64,000 nt of DNA from Luoshenia tenuis (GTDB lineage: Bacteria; Bacillota; Clostridia; Christensenellales; GCA-900066905), in NCBI RefSeq assembly GCF_014384745.1, contig NZ_JACRSO010000001.1:558001-622000 (forward strand). Reading direction: 5' to 3'. Made by a program: the position numbers and the translations under genes. Shown here one piece after another: positions 1-7,614 of this stretch. How positions within the stretch are numbered: position 1 is the first letter of the stretch; the number at the start of each line of letters is the position of its first letter. The notes under the pieces are model-generated. The model saw only the letters and a list, made by a program, of their open reading frames with translations, did no database searches and was not told where the DNA came from.

Positions 1-1046
1 CCGCCGCGCGCCGCGCAGGGATCAACGCCCAGATCGCCCACCCGCAGGAGCTGCCCTTTGCCATCGGCGGGGCGTTGGCCTTTCCGAATCAGGCCCAGTT
101 CCATCCCCTGCGCTTTTTGCAGGCGCTATGCGCCACCCTTGAGATCTATGAGCACAGCCCCGTGACGGTCGAGGGCACGCATGTGCTCCGAACCCCCGGC
201 GGCCGGGTGCGCGCCGGGCAGGTGATCTTTACCTGCCACTTCCCTTTTGTCAATTACCCCGGGCTGTTTTTCGCCCGCATGCACGTGCAGCGCAGCTATG
301 TTCTGGCGCTTTCAGGCGCGCCGGCGTTACAGGGGATGTATTTAGATGAGCAGGAGGACGGCCTGTCCCTACGCAGCGCGGGCGACTATCTGCTGCTGGG
401 CGGCTGCGGCCACCGCACAGGCGAGATGGGGCCGGCTAACGGCTACGCCCCGCTGCGGGCCGCGGCCAAGGCGCTGTACCCCCAGGCGCGAGAGGTTGCC
501 GCCTGGGCGGCGCAGGACGGCATCCCCGCCGATGGGCTGCCCTATATCGGCCGCTATTCGCCCCGCAAAAGCGACTGGTTCGTGGCCTGCGGCTTTAAAA
601 AGTGGGGGATGTCCACCTCTATGGTGGCCGCCTCCATCCTTTCGGACCTGATCCTGGAGCGGGAAAATCCCTGGGCCTGGCTGTTTGACCCCCACCGGTT
701 GCACCTGCGCGCCGGGGCAAAAAATCTGGTAAAAGATGGCGGCAAGAGCGTGCGCTATCTGTTTTCTGGCGCCTTTCCCCGCGCCAGCTGTACGCCTCGG
801 CAGGTGCAGCCGGGGGCGGCGGGCATCGTACGGGCGCGGGGCGGCCACTACGGCCTGTACCGGGACGAGGCGGGCAGGGCGCATTATGTTTCCATCCGCT
901 GCCCGCACCTGGGGTGCCACCTGCAATGGAACGGGCAGGATAAAAGCTGGGACTGCCCCTGCCACGGTTCGCGCTTTGATATTGACGGAAAACTCATAAA
1001 CAATCCGGCTCAGCAGGGGCTTTTAGCCTGGCAGGAGGATAGCTGA
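1..1046 (+). CDS. FAD-dependent oxidoreductase with C-terminal Rieske domain (5' partial)
   Basis: The reading frame is open from base 3, so the N-terminus with the FAD-binding fold lies outside the window. What remains resembles the C-terminal half of a DAO-type FAD oxidoreductase, followed by a Rieske [2Fe-2S] domain over about the last 80 residues. The cluster ligands are visible as CPH-LGC and, about 17 residues later, CPCHGS, giving two Cys and two His. Fusions of this kind are known for cytosolic flavoprotein dehydrogenases that pass electrons between a flavin and a Rieske centre; the substrate cannot be told from the sequence. It ends in a TGA just upstream of a terminator hairpin and murA. 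The domain call is secure, the reaction is not. Confidence 0.85.
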   Translation, partial: AARRAGINAQIAHPQELPFAIGGALAFPNQAQFHPLRFLQALCATLEIYEHSPVTVEGTHVLRTPGGRVRAGQVIFTCHFPFVNYPGLFFARMHVQRSYVLALSGAPALQGMYLDEQEDGLSLRSAGDYLLLGGCGHRTGEMGPANGYAPLRAAAKALYPQAREVAAWAAQDGIPADGLPYIGRYSPRKSDWFVACGFKKWGMSTSMVAASILSDLILERENPWAWLFDPHRLHLRAGAKNLVKDGGKSVRYLFSGAFPRASCTPRQVQPGAAGIVRARGGHYGLYRDEAGRAHYVSIRCPHLGCHLQWNGQDKSWDCPCHGSRFDIDGKLINNPAQQGLLAWQEDS

Positions 1047-1140
1047 GCTGCTTTTTATGATCGATTTTTTGGCGGTTCACCCACACTTTGGCACGGGTAG
1101 TTTGCCCGCCCCGCAGCCATAATAGAGGTAGAGCAGCAAG

Positions 1141-1174
1141 GCCCCGGGCGGCAGGTTGCCCGGGGCTTATTTTA
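1141..1174 (+). terminator. Rho-independent terminator after the Rieske oxidoreductase
   Basis: A GC-rich stem (GCCCCGGGC pairing with GCCCGGGGC, loop ggcaggtt) is followed by a T-rich tract (ttatttta). It separates the oxidoreductase from murA, whose start codon is only about 20 bases further on, so it could also act as an attenuator in the murA leader. Confidence 0.7.
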
Positions 1175-1194
1175 TATCGTAGGAGAGGATAAAC

Positions 1195-2508
1195 GTGGAG
1201 GTGGCGAGGATTCAAAGTCAATTTGTCATGCGCGCCGCAGGGCCGCTGCACGGCAAAGTTCAGATCGATTCGGCAAAAAACGCGGTATTGCCCCTGATGG
1301 CCGCGGCCCTTTTGGCCCAGGGGCCGGTGATCCTGGAGGAGGTGCCGGATATCCGCGACGTGCGGAACATGGCCCAGGTGCTGCGCTGTTATGGCGCAAC
1401 TGTACAGCGGGAGGGCCGCGCCCTGCGCATCGAAACCCAAAAGCCCTGCAGCGGCTGTGAAGAAGTGGAAAAATGGAGCCGCGAGCTGCGCGCCTCCTTT
1501 CTGGTTGCCGGGCCGGCGCTGGCCCGCTGCGGCAGCGTCCGGGTATCCATGCCCGGCGGGTGCAATATCGGTTCCCGGCCGGTGGACCTGCATTTAAAAG
1601 GTTTGGCGGAGCTGGGCGCTTCAGTCGAGCAGCGCCACGGCATCGTGACCCTTACGGCGGAAAAGCTGACCGGCGCGGAGATTCACCTGGACTACCCCAG
1701 CGTGGGCGCGACCGAGAATATCCTGATGGCCGCCGTGCTGGCCCAGGGGCAGACGGTGATCGTCAACGCCGCCACCGAGCCGGAGGTAGAAGATCTGGCG
1801 GCGTTTTTGCGCACCATGGGCGCTAAGATCGACGGTTTGGGGCAGGACACCCTGACCATTACCGGCGTAGAAGCCTTAAACGGCGTGCGCTATACCCCTA
1901 TCCCCGACCGGATCGAGGCCGGTACGCTGATGATCGCCACGGCTGTAGCGGGCGGGGATGTGACCTTGCAGCGGGTCATCCCCGAGCACTTGAGCCCGGT
2001 CACCGCCAAACTGCAGCAGGCCGGCGCGCAGATCGACCAGCAGCCCGGTTCCCTTCGGGTGGTGATGCAGGGGCGGCCTAAGGCGGTGGATATCAAGGCC
2101 ATGCCTCATCCCGGCTTCCCCACCGATCTGCAGGCGCTGATCTGCGCCATGGACGCAGTGGCTGAAGGGACGGGCGTGGTCACCGAGACGGTGTTTGAAA
2201 ACCGCTTTACGCACCTGGGCGAGCTGCTGCGCATGGGCGCCCAGGTCCAGTTGGAGGATCGCAGCGCCGTAATCACCGGCACCTGGCCGCTGAGCGGCAC
2301 GCGGGTGACCGCGCCCGATCTGCGGGGCGGGGCGGCGCTGGTGCTGGCCGGCCTGGTCGCCCAGGGCGAAACCGTGGTAGACGGGGCCGAGCTCATCGAC
2401 CGGGGCTATCAGGGCCTGGAGCTATCGCTGGCCGCGCTGGGGGCGGATATCCACCGCGAGGCGCTACCCCAGGGTACTGATGGCGATGCCGGTGTAATAA
2501 TGCAGTAA
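1195..2508 (+). CDS. murA: UDP-N-acetylglucosamine 1-carboxyvinyltransferase (MurA)
   Basis: First committed step of peptidoglycan synthesis in the cytoplasm: transfer of enolpyruvate from PEP to UDP-GlcNAc. The 437-residue product has the usual EPT-synthase length. It shows the N-terminal SAKNA motif (Lys28-Asn29) and the active-site loop PGGCNIGSRPVD, whose Cys123 corresponds to the PEP- and fosfomycin-reactive cysteine. The start is a GTG behind a GGAGAGG-type ribosome site. The 3' end overlaps the convergent spoIID by about 45 bases. In Bacillus, murAA likewise precedes spoIID and spoIIQ, which supports orthology with that copy. Confidence 0.97.
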   Translation: MEVARIQSQFVMRAAGPLHGKVQIDSAKNAVLPLMAAALLAQGPVILEEVPDIRDVRNMAQVLRCYGATVQREGRALRIETQKPCSGCEEVEKWSRELRASFLVAGPALARCGSVRVSMPGGCNIGSRPVDLHLKGLAELGASVEQRHGIVTLTAEKLTGAEIHLDYPSVGATENILMAAVLAQGQTVIVNAATEPEVEDLAAFLRTMGAKIDGLGQDTLTITGVEALNGVRYTPIPDRIEAGTLMIATAVAGGDVTLQRVIPEHLSPVTAKLQQAGAQIDQQPGSLRVVMQGRPKAVDIKAMPHPGFPTDLQALICAMDAVAEGTGVVTETVFENRFTHLGELLRMGAQVQLEDRSAVITGTWPLSGTRVTAPDLRGGAALVLAGLVAQGETVVDGAELIDRGYQGLELSLAALGADIHREALPQGTDGDAGVIMQ

Positions 2509-3573
2509 GATCTCCTTGTAGTCAGAGCCATTTTTAGCCATGGCATCCGCGCCTACCTGGCTCATGCCCACGCCATGGCCGTAACCATGGGTCAGGATGG
2601 TGACCTGATCGCCCGAAAAACTGATCTCAAAATTGGTGGAATCCAGCCCCAGCAAGGATCTAAAGGTGGTCCCGCTCATGGTGGCGCCGCCCAGACGCAG
2701 TTGCAGGACCCGTCCGCTGCCCGAGCGGTTGCTGGCATCCACCTGTTCTTGTAACGCGTCCGCCTTTAGGCCCGCTTTGGGCAGGGCGGCGTTTACTTTT
2801 TGGGCAAAAGCCTGCGCCGAAAGGGTGACGCTGCGCTGGTAATGGGGCGCTCCCTCCTCCCCCGCGCTCTCCACCGCCTTAAGGTAGGGCAGATCCTGGG
2901 TAAAGACCAAAGCGCAGTCCTCGGTCATTCCCCCGCTGGTGGAGTGGAAAAATGCCTGGATCAGCTCCCCATTATAGGTGGCCACCTGCCCGCGGGTCTG
3001 CTCCACGGCGGAGCGTATCTTTTCCTCATTGGCCTGGGCCTGTGCGCCCCAGTTACTTTGGCGTTTTTCCGGGGAGATATAGGCCTGGCAATGGGCGTAA
3101 TTGGTGCAGGCATCCGCCCCCTGGGGGCAGCCGGCGCTCTGCCCACCAAATGCAGGCAGGTGGCGGCAGACAAAGGTGCGCGCGGCCACTGCCTGGGCCT
3201 TTAGCGCCTCTATCTCAAAGCTGGCCGGCATTTCGGCGGCGACAACGCCGCAGATATATTCTTCAAGATCCAGCTCAATCATGCTATTGCTCTGTGTATT
3301 ATACACTTTCAGCGTGGGATTGGGTGCATCGGCCTGCCCCTGGCCCACGGAGACCTCGATAGGGCTGCGGCCAGTGGCGGCCGCGTGCGTGAAAAGGTTG
3401 ACGCTGCCGCGGTCCCCGGCAAAAAGTAGGGGCGGCAGCAGTATAAACAAAAGCGCGATGAGCAATAATAGTAAAAGCTTTCCACCCAGGGTCACCTTAC
3501 GGCGGCCCTGCACACGGCGGCGCTGGACGCTGGGGCGCATACGCCCCTGGCGGATGGGAACGGTTGAACGCAT
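2464..3573 (-). CDS. spoIID: Stage II sporulation protein D (peptidoglycan lytic transglycosylase)
   Basis: SpoIID is a mother-cell membrane enzyme that cuts glycan strands during engulfment. The product has a basic N-terminus, a transmembrane helix at about residues 33-52, then the SpoIID domain with EEYICGVVAAEMP; the Glu of AAEMP (about 114) matches the proposed catalytic acid. A typical FHSTSGG stretch and a C-terminal GYGHGVGMSQ motif are present. The ATG at 3573 was chosen, not the upstream ATG at 3624, because AGGAGG sits 9 bases before it and because a sigma-E-like -10 would place the transcript start downstream of 3624. It is divergent from spoIIQ and converges on murA. Confidence 0.96.
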   Translation of the reverse strand: MRSTVPIRQGRMRPSVQRRRVQGRRKVTLGGKLLLLLLIALLFILLPPLLFAGDRGSVNLFTHAAATGRSPIEVSVGQGQADAPNPTLKVYNTQSNSMIELDLEEYICGVVAAEMPASFEIEALKAQAVAARTFVCRHLPAFGGQSAGCPQGADACTNYAHCQAYISPEKRQSNWGAQAQANEEKIRSAVEQTRGQVATYNGELIQAFFHSTSGGMTEDCALVFTQDLPYLKAVESAGEEGAPHYQRSVTLSAQAFAQKVNAALPKAGLKADALQEQVDASNRSGSGRVLQLRLGGATMSGTTFRSLLGLDSTNFEISFSGDQVTILTHGYGHGVGMSQVGADAMAKNGSDYKEILLHYYTGIAISTLG

Positions 3574-3622
3574 GGGCGACGGCCTCCTTTGGCTTATTTT
3601 TTCAGCTGCGCGCTCGCTTTCC

Positions 3623-3630
3623 ATTGTATG
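3623..3630 (-). promoter_or_regulatory. Sigma-E-like -10 element for spoIID
   Basis: Read on the minus strand this is CATACAAT, an exact match to the sigma-E -10 consensus (CATACANT). No good -35 match is visible at the usual spacing, so the call is tentative. SpoIID is a sigma-E gene in Bacillus. Confidence 0.45.
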
Positions 3631-3693
3631 CGCAATAAACGGCGCGCCATGCCGGCAGGGTGGAAGTTTTACAACTTAACTACACCCCATGGG

Positions 3694-3722
3694 GTATGAA
3701 AAGGCTATCCCGGGGAAAAAAT
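3694..3722 (+). promoter_or_regulatory. Sigma-F-type promoter for spoIIQ
   Basis: GTATG (3694-3698) is followed after 15 bases by GGAAAAAAT (3714-3722). The sigma-F consensus is GYATA, 15-16 bases, GGNNANANT. The -10 fits fully and the -35 in four of five positions. The ribosome site AGGAGG starts at 3731, so transcription would begin just before it. Confidence 0.75.
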
Positions 3723-3749
3723 GCTCTTATAGGAGGTGCGATAAGACCC

Positions 3750-4559
3750 ATGAATGAGAACAAAGATCCAAAAGAAAACCGCTCTAAAGCCCTGCGGTTT
3801 ATCGACCGATACGGCTTTATGGTGCTCCTGGGGGTATGCGTCGTCGCCATCGGCGCGGCGGCCATCTGGTCCAGTGACCTTTGGAGCCCCAGCGACACCG
3901 CCCAGTTGCCTCCCACCCAGGAGACCGCCGGGCAGTTGAGCCAGCTGGACCCCACGCCCGCCCCTACAGCGGAGCCTACAGCCCAGCCCAGCAGCCAGGC
4001 GCAGGTGCCCCCGGCCGACGAATCGGAAAGCGCACAGGCCGTACAGGCCGAGCCCACCAAGGCGCCCCAGCCGACGCCTGCCCCTACGCCCAAGCCTTCT
4101 GAGCCGAAGAACACCGCGACCAATGCCGATGCCAAGCTGGCCAAGCAGATGCAGGTGCCCGTCAAGGGCGAGATCATCCGCAACTTTGCCGACAGCGAGC
4201 TGGTCTTTTCCGAAACGCTGCAGCAGTGGATGACCCACTCCGGCCTGGATATGGCTGCGGCTGAAGGTACCAACGTGGTGGCCGCGCTGGACGGCGAAGT
4301 GGTCAGCGTGACGCAGGATGCCATGATGGGCACGGTCGTGACCCTGAAGCACGCCGGCGATGTGCAGACCGTGTACGCCTCCCTGGCGCCCGATGGCGTG
4401 ATCGAGGCCGGCGCCACCGTCAAGGCGGGCGATGTGATCGGCCAGGTCGGCACATCCGCCACCAGCGAGGTGGCCGATGGCGCGCACGTGCACTTTGAGG
4501 TCATCAAAAGCGGCACCCGTGTAGACCCGGCAGATTATCTGCTCTCCAGCGACGAATAA
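3750..4559 (+). CDS. spoIIQ: SpoIIQ-like forespore engulfment protein (M23/LytM family)
   Basis: SpoIIQ is a forespore membrane protein whose LytM domain meets SpoIIIAH across the intermembrane space to form the engulfment channel. The 269-residue product has a short cytoplasmic tail, one transmembrane helix (about 20-40), a long Pro/Ala/Thr/Gln-rich linker (about 50-120) and a C-terminal M23 domain. The zinc-site residues HSGLD (His163, Asp167) and HVH (246-248) are present. The usual catalytic His of the YxHL motif is Ser (VYASL, residue 211), as I recall for Bacillus SpoIIQ (VYQSL). The ATG at 3750 is preceded by AGGAGG; an in-frame codon 90 bases earlier has no such site and lies upstream of the sigma-F promoter. 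Confidence 0.9.
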   Translation: MNENKDPKENRSKALRFIDRYGFMVLLGVCVVAIGAAAIWSSDLWSPSDTAQLPPTQETAGQLSQLDPTPAPTAEPTAQPSSQAQVPPADESESAQAVQAEPTKAPQPTPAPTPKPSEPKNTATNADAKLAKQMQVPVKGEIIRNFADSELVFSETLQQWMTHSGLDMAAAEGTNVVAALDGEVVSVTQDAMMGTVVTLKHAGDVQTVYASLAPDGVIEAGATVKAGDVIGQVGTSATSEVADGAHVHFEVIKSGTRVDPADYLLSSDE

Positions 4560-4592
4560 CTTGGCGTAAAAAACCATCTTCCCCCTAAGTAT

Positions 4593-4627
4593 AAACGCGG
4601 GCAGCATAAGCTGCCCGCGTTTTATTT
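4593..4627 (+). terminator. Terminator after spoIIQ
   Basis: An 11-bp perfect stem (ACGCGGGCAGC with GCTGCCCGCGT, loop ataa) is followed by tttattt. It lies between spoIIQ and the convergent MATE gene and may serve both directions. Confidence 0.85.
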
Positions 4628-4644
4628 ACTTCTAAATCCCTTTG

Positions 4645-6075
4645 CTAAACTTTGATCAGCTTCCAGCTGCCCTTTTTAAAGTGGCGGCGCACCAGGTACT
4701 GGCGCAGCAGCTGGTCGCAGAACACCGCGCTCCAGGCCCCATACAGGCCCCAGCCGCAAAGGTTCATAAAGATCAGCGCCATCAGCGGGCGGATGCACAC
4801 CATGGTAACAAAGATGATGCGCGCGGTGCTTTTGGTATCCCCCGCCCCGCGCAGCGCGCCGGTCAGCACCAGCTGGGAGGATTGGAAGGGCTGAATGATG
4901 GCGATGATCTTCATCACGTTGGCCCCGGTCTGCAAGATCTGCGGGTCATCGGTATACAGCCCCACCAAAAACTCGCCAAAGAAGAAAAAGCTCAGTGCGA
5001 TGGCCGCGGAGATGATCATACCCCATCTCGAGGTGCGCAGCGCATAGGCCTGGCCCACGTCCGGCTCCCTGCGCCCCAGGGACTGGCCCACCAGCGTGGT
5101 GGCCGCAATGCCGAAGGCCTGCCCGTTCATCAGGGTCAGCTGTAAAATATTCTGACAGATGTTATGGGTGGCAAAGCCGATGGTGCCAAGCGAGGAGACC
5201 TGTTTGGTGAAGGTGATCATCCCCACCCGCATCACCAGCTGCTCAAACATGGCGGGCAGCCCGATCTTGACAATGCGCCGGATATTCCCCCAGTCGGGCA
5301 TAAAGCTGTCTCCCCAGCGCAGGCGCACGTATTGTTTGCCGCGCAGCAGGGTGAAAAGTGCCATGCCGCTGGCCGCGGCCGAGCCCAGAATGGTGGCCAG
5401 AGAAGCGCCGGCCACCTCCATCCGCGGGCAGCCGAAATTGCCGTAGATCAGGCAATAGTTTAAGATGACGTTGAGCACGTTAGCCGTCAGATTATAGCGC
5501 ATGGAGGCGCGGGTGTTGCCTGCCCCGCGCAGCGCGGCGGTGATGGCCAAAGAGAGGGTAGTGGCCAGTAGGCCGTAGCACTGCACGCGGAAGTAATCCG
5601 TCCCCGGGCCGATGGTATCGGCCTGCGCGCCCATGAACCAGATAATGGGCTCGGCAAAGGCCAGGCCCAGCGCGGCGATGACCACGCTCATCCCCACCGT
5701 CAGCATCATGGCCTGGCGCATGGTCTTATTGGCCAGCTCCCGATCCCCCGCGCCCTTGGAGCGGGCGATCAACGCCGTGGCGCCGGTATTCATCGCCACA
5801 AAAATGGCCAGCAGCAAAAACCGCGGCTGGGTATTCAGGCCCACGGCGCTCAGCGCCCAGGGGCCCAGCTGCCCCACCATGATCATATCCACCATGCCGC
5901 TGAGCGATGTCAAAACCAACTCGGCTACCGAGGGCCAGGCCAGACGCAGGATCTCCTTATCCATGGTGCGCCCATCCAATCCATTGGGCAGCTGTTTTTT
6001 GGGTTTAGGCTGTTTTTGCGCGTTTGGTTCGATGGTCTCTTCCGGCAATTCCTGTGCCAATGCAGATTTGGACAA
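4645..6075 (-). CDS. MATE family multidrug/cation efflux transporter
   Basis: A twelve-helix membrane antiporter of the MATE/NorM type that exports organic cations or metabolites using an ion gradient. The protein (about 476 residues) shows two homologous halves, each opening with the family pattern of an L-A-W-P-S-x-x-E helix and a V-D-x-x-M-V-G motif, and a long hydrophobic profile throughout. The start is taken as a TTG at 6075 because AAAGGAG lies 8 bases before it; the ATG at 6093 would put that ribosome site inside the coding region. The first 35 or so residues are polar and Lys/Gln/Pro-rich. It stands alone; the substrate is unknown. Confidence 0.9.
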   Translation of the reverse strand: MSKSALAQELPEETIEPNAQKQPKPKKQLPNGLDGRTMDKEILRLAWPSVAELVLTSLSGMVDMIMVGQLGPWALSAVGLNTQPRFLLLAIFVAMNTGATALIARSKGAGDRELANKTMRQAMMLTVGMSVVIAALGLAFAEPIIWFMGAQADTIGPGTDYFRVQCYGLLATTLSLAITAALRGAGNTRASMRYNLTANVLNVILNYCLIYGNFGCPRMEVAGASLATILGSAAASGMALFTLLRGKQYVRLRWGDSFMPDWGNIRRIVKIGLPAMFEQLVMRVGMITFTKQVSSLGTIGFATHNICQNILQLTLMNGQAFGIAATTLVGQSLGRREPDVGQAYALRTSRWGMIISAAIALSFFFFGEFLVGLYTDDPQILQTGANVMKIIAIIQPFQSSQLVLTGALRGAGDTKSTARIIFVTMVCIRPLMALIFMNLCGWGLYGAWSAVFCDQLLRQYLVRRHFKKGSWKLIKV

Positions 6076-6222
6076 GGGAAGGACTCCTTTCATGGGATAA
6101 GGATCAGTCTGTAAAGTGCGGCTTATAAGAACGGGCGCTTTAAGAAACAGCGCGTAAAGAATTTACCCGAGTTAAATCGTTTTAGCGAAGGGGCAAAAGA
6201 AAAAGCCGCTTTTTTAGTGTTA

Positions 6223-6270
6223 CAAAAAAAGAAGCCAGGCGTCTGCGCGCTTTCGCGCGCAGGCCACCTG
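6223..6270 (-). terminator. Terminator after the Gfo/Idh/MocA gene
   Basis: On the minus strand CTGCGCGC-gaaa-GCGCGCAG, extended by an outer CAGG/CCTG pair, is followed by GGCTTC and seven T. It ends transcription of the gene starting at 7399. Confidence 0.75.
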
Positions 6271-6310
6271 ACACCATTATAGCATAAAAAATGCGAATTG
6301 ATAACCTGAA

Positions 6311-7399
6311 TTAGAATTTAACCGGCTCGCCGGTCTCGGCCGATTGATAGATAGCCTCCAGAATCTGGGTGACCACCAGCGCCTGCTCGGGCTTGACCAG
6401 CAGGGGTTTGCTGTCGTCCAGCACGTGGTCGATCCACATCTGCGCCTCCAAGTCCGCAGCCTCTGGCACCTCGCCATCGTAGAAGGCCGCGCCCCCGGCT
6501 GCCAGCTCCGGCTCCGTCGTATAGGTATGGCTGTATTTTTCGCCGTTGATGCGCAGCCCGTCGTCTTTGCCCAACATATCGGCCCCGCCCTTGGTGCCGC
6601 AAAGGATGGTCTTGGCCTCGTCCACCAGCAGGGTGTTCAGTGCCCAGGCGGCCTCTAAGTAGATGGTGGCGCCGTTTTTCATGCGGATAAAGCCAAAGGC
6701 GCTATCCTCCACCGTAAACTTTTTGGGATCCCAGGGGCCCCAGGCGTTGGCCGCGTTTTCCGTATCCGCCAGCTTGCGGTACTTGGTGCCCACCACCAGT
6801 TCCGGCTCATAATTATCCATCATCCACAGCGTCAGGTCCAGCGCGTGGGTGCCGATATCGATAAGCGGGCCGCCGCCCTGCTTTTCCTCATCCAGGAATA
6901 CGCCCCAGGTCGGCACCGCGCGCCGGCGGATGGCCAAACCCCGCGCATAGTAGATATCGCCCAGCTCCCCGTTTTCGCATACCTTTTTCAGATAGAGCGA
7001 ATCCGGCCGGAAGCGGTTTTGGTAGCCAATGGTCAGCTTTTTGCCGGTGCGTTTGGCCGCCGCCAGCATAGCCTTGGCCTCCTCGGAGTTTTTGGCCATG
7101 GGCTTTTCGCACATCACGTGTTTGCCAGCCTCCAGCGCCGCGATGGTGATGGGCGCATGGGCATTGTTGGGGGTGAGCACGTGCACCACGTCGATCTCCG
7201 GGCAGGCCAGCAGGTCGTGATAATCCTCAAACACCTTGGCGCCCTCCACCCCGTATTCCTTGGCGGCCTTTTCCGCCCGCTCGGGGATGATGTCGCAAAA
7301 CGCCACCATCTCCGCCTCACGCACCTTGCTCAGCGATGGCATGTGTTTGCCGTTGGCAATGCCCCCGCATCCGATGATTCCGATCTTTACTTTGCCCAT
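6311..7399 (-). CDS. Gfo/Idh/MocA family NAD(P)-dependent oxidoreductase
   Basis: Sugar or inositol-type dehydrogenase of the Gfo/Idh/MocA family. Residues 1-125 form a Rossmann domain with the dinucleotide motif GIIGCGGIANG at the N-terminus and the family signature CEKPMAKN near residue 97, whose Lys usually takes part in catalysis. The rest fits the alpha/beta substrate domain, including a DIGTHALDL motif with the conserved His. The ATG at 7399 has GGGAGG 8 bases ahead; the upstream ATG at 7459 lacks such a site and adds 20 non-conserved residues. Final length is 362, normal for the family. No pathway partner lies beside it, so the substrate is unassigned. Confidence 0.9.
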   Translation of the reverse strand: MGKVKIGIIGCGGIANGKHMPSLSKVREAEMVAFCDIIPERAEKAAKEYGVEGAKVFEDYHDLLACPEIDVVHVLTPNNAHAPITIAALEAGKHVMCEKPMAKNSEEAKAMLAAAKRTGKKLTIGYQNRFRPDSLYLKKVCENGELGDIYYARGLAIRRRAVPTWGVFLDEEKQGGGPLIDIGTHALDLTLWMMDNYEPELVVGTKYRKLADTENAANAWGPWDPKKFTVEDSAFGFIRMKNGATIYLEAAWALNTLLVDEAKTILCGTKGGADMLGKDDGLRINGEKYSHTYTTEPELAAGGAAFYDGEVPEAADLEAQMWIDHVLDDSKPLLVKPEQALVVTQILEAIYQSAETGEPVKF

Positions 7400-7530
7400 A
7401 TCCATGTCCTCCCTTTTTCTTTTTCTATTATGTTTGCATGGTAAAAAATGGGTGATCAATACTCCTTTATTGTAGCCTATCCCCCCTGCGCGCGCAATGC
7501 CTGCGCGCCTTAAAATTGCATGAAAACGCT

Positions 7531-7558
7531 TTGCCCCGGGAAGCGGTTGTGCTATGAT
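7531..7558 (+). promoter_or_regulatory. Sigma-A-type promoter of the glycerol-1-phosphate dehydrogenase gene
   Basis: TTGCCC, 16 bases, TATGAT. It lies about 55 bases upstream of the start codon at 7615. Confidence 0.5.
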
Positions 7559-7614
7559 GAAAAAGGTATTTTATACAAGCGCGATTTTAGGATTAAGGGA
7601 AGGAGTTATGCCCT

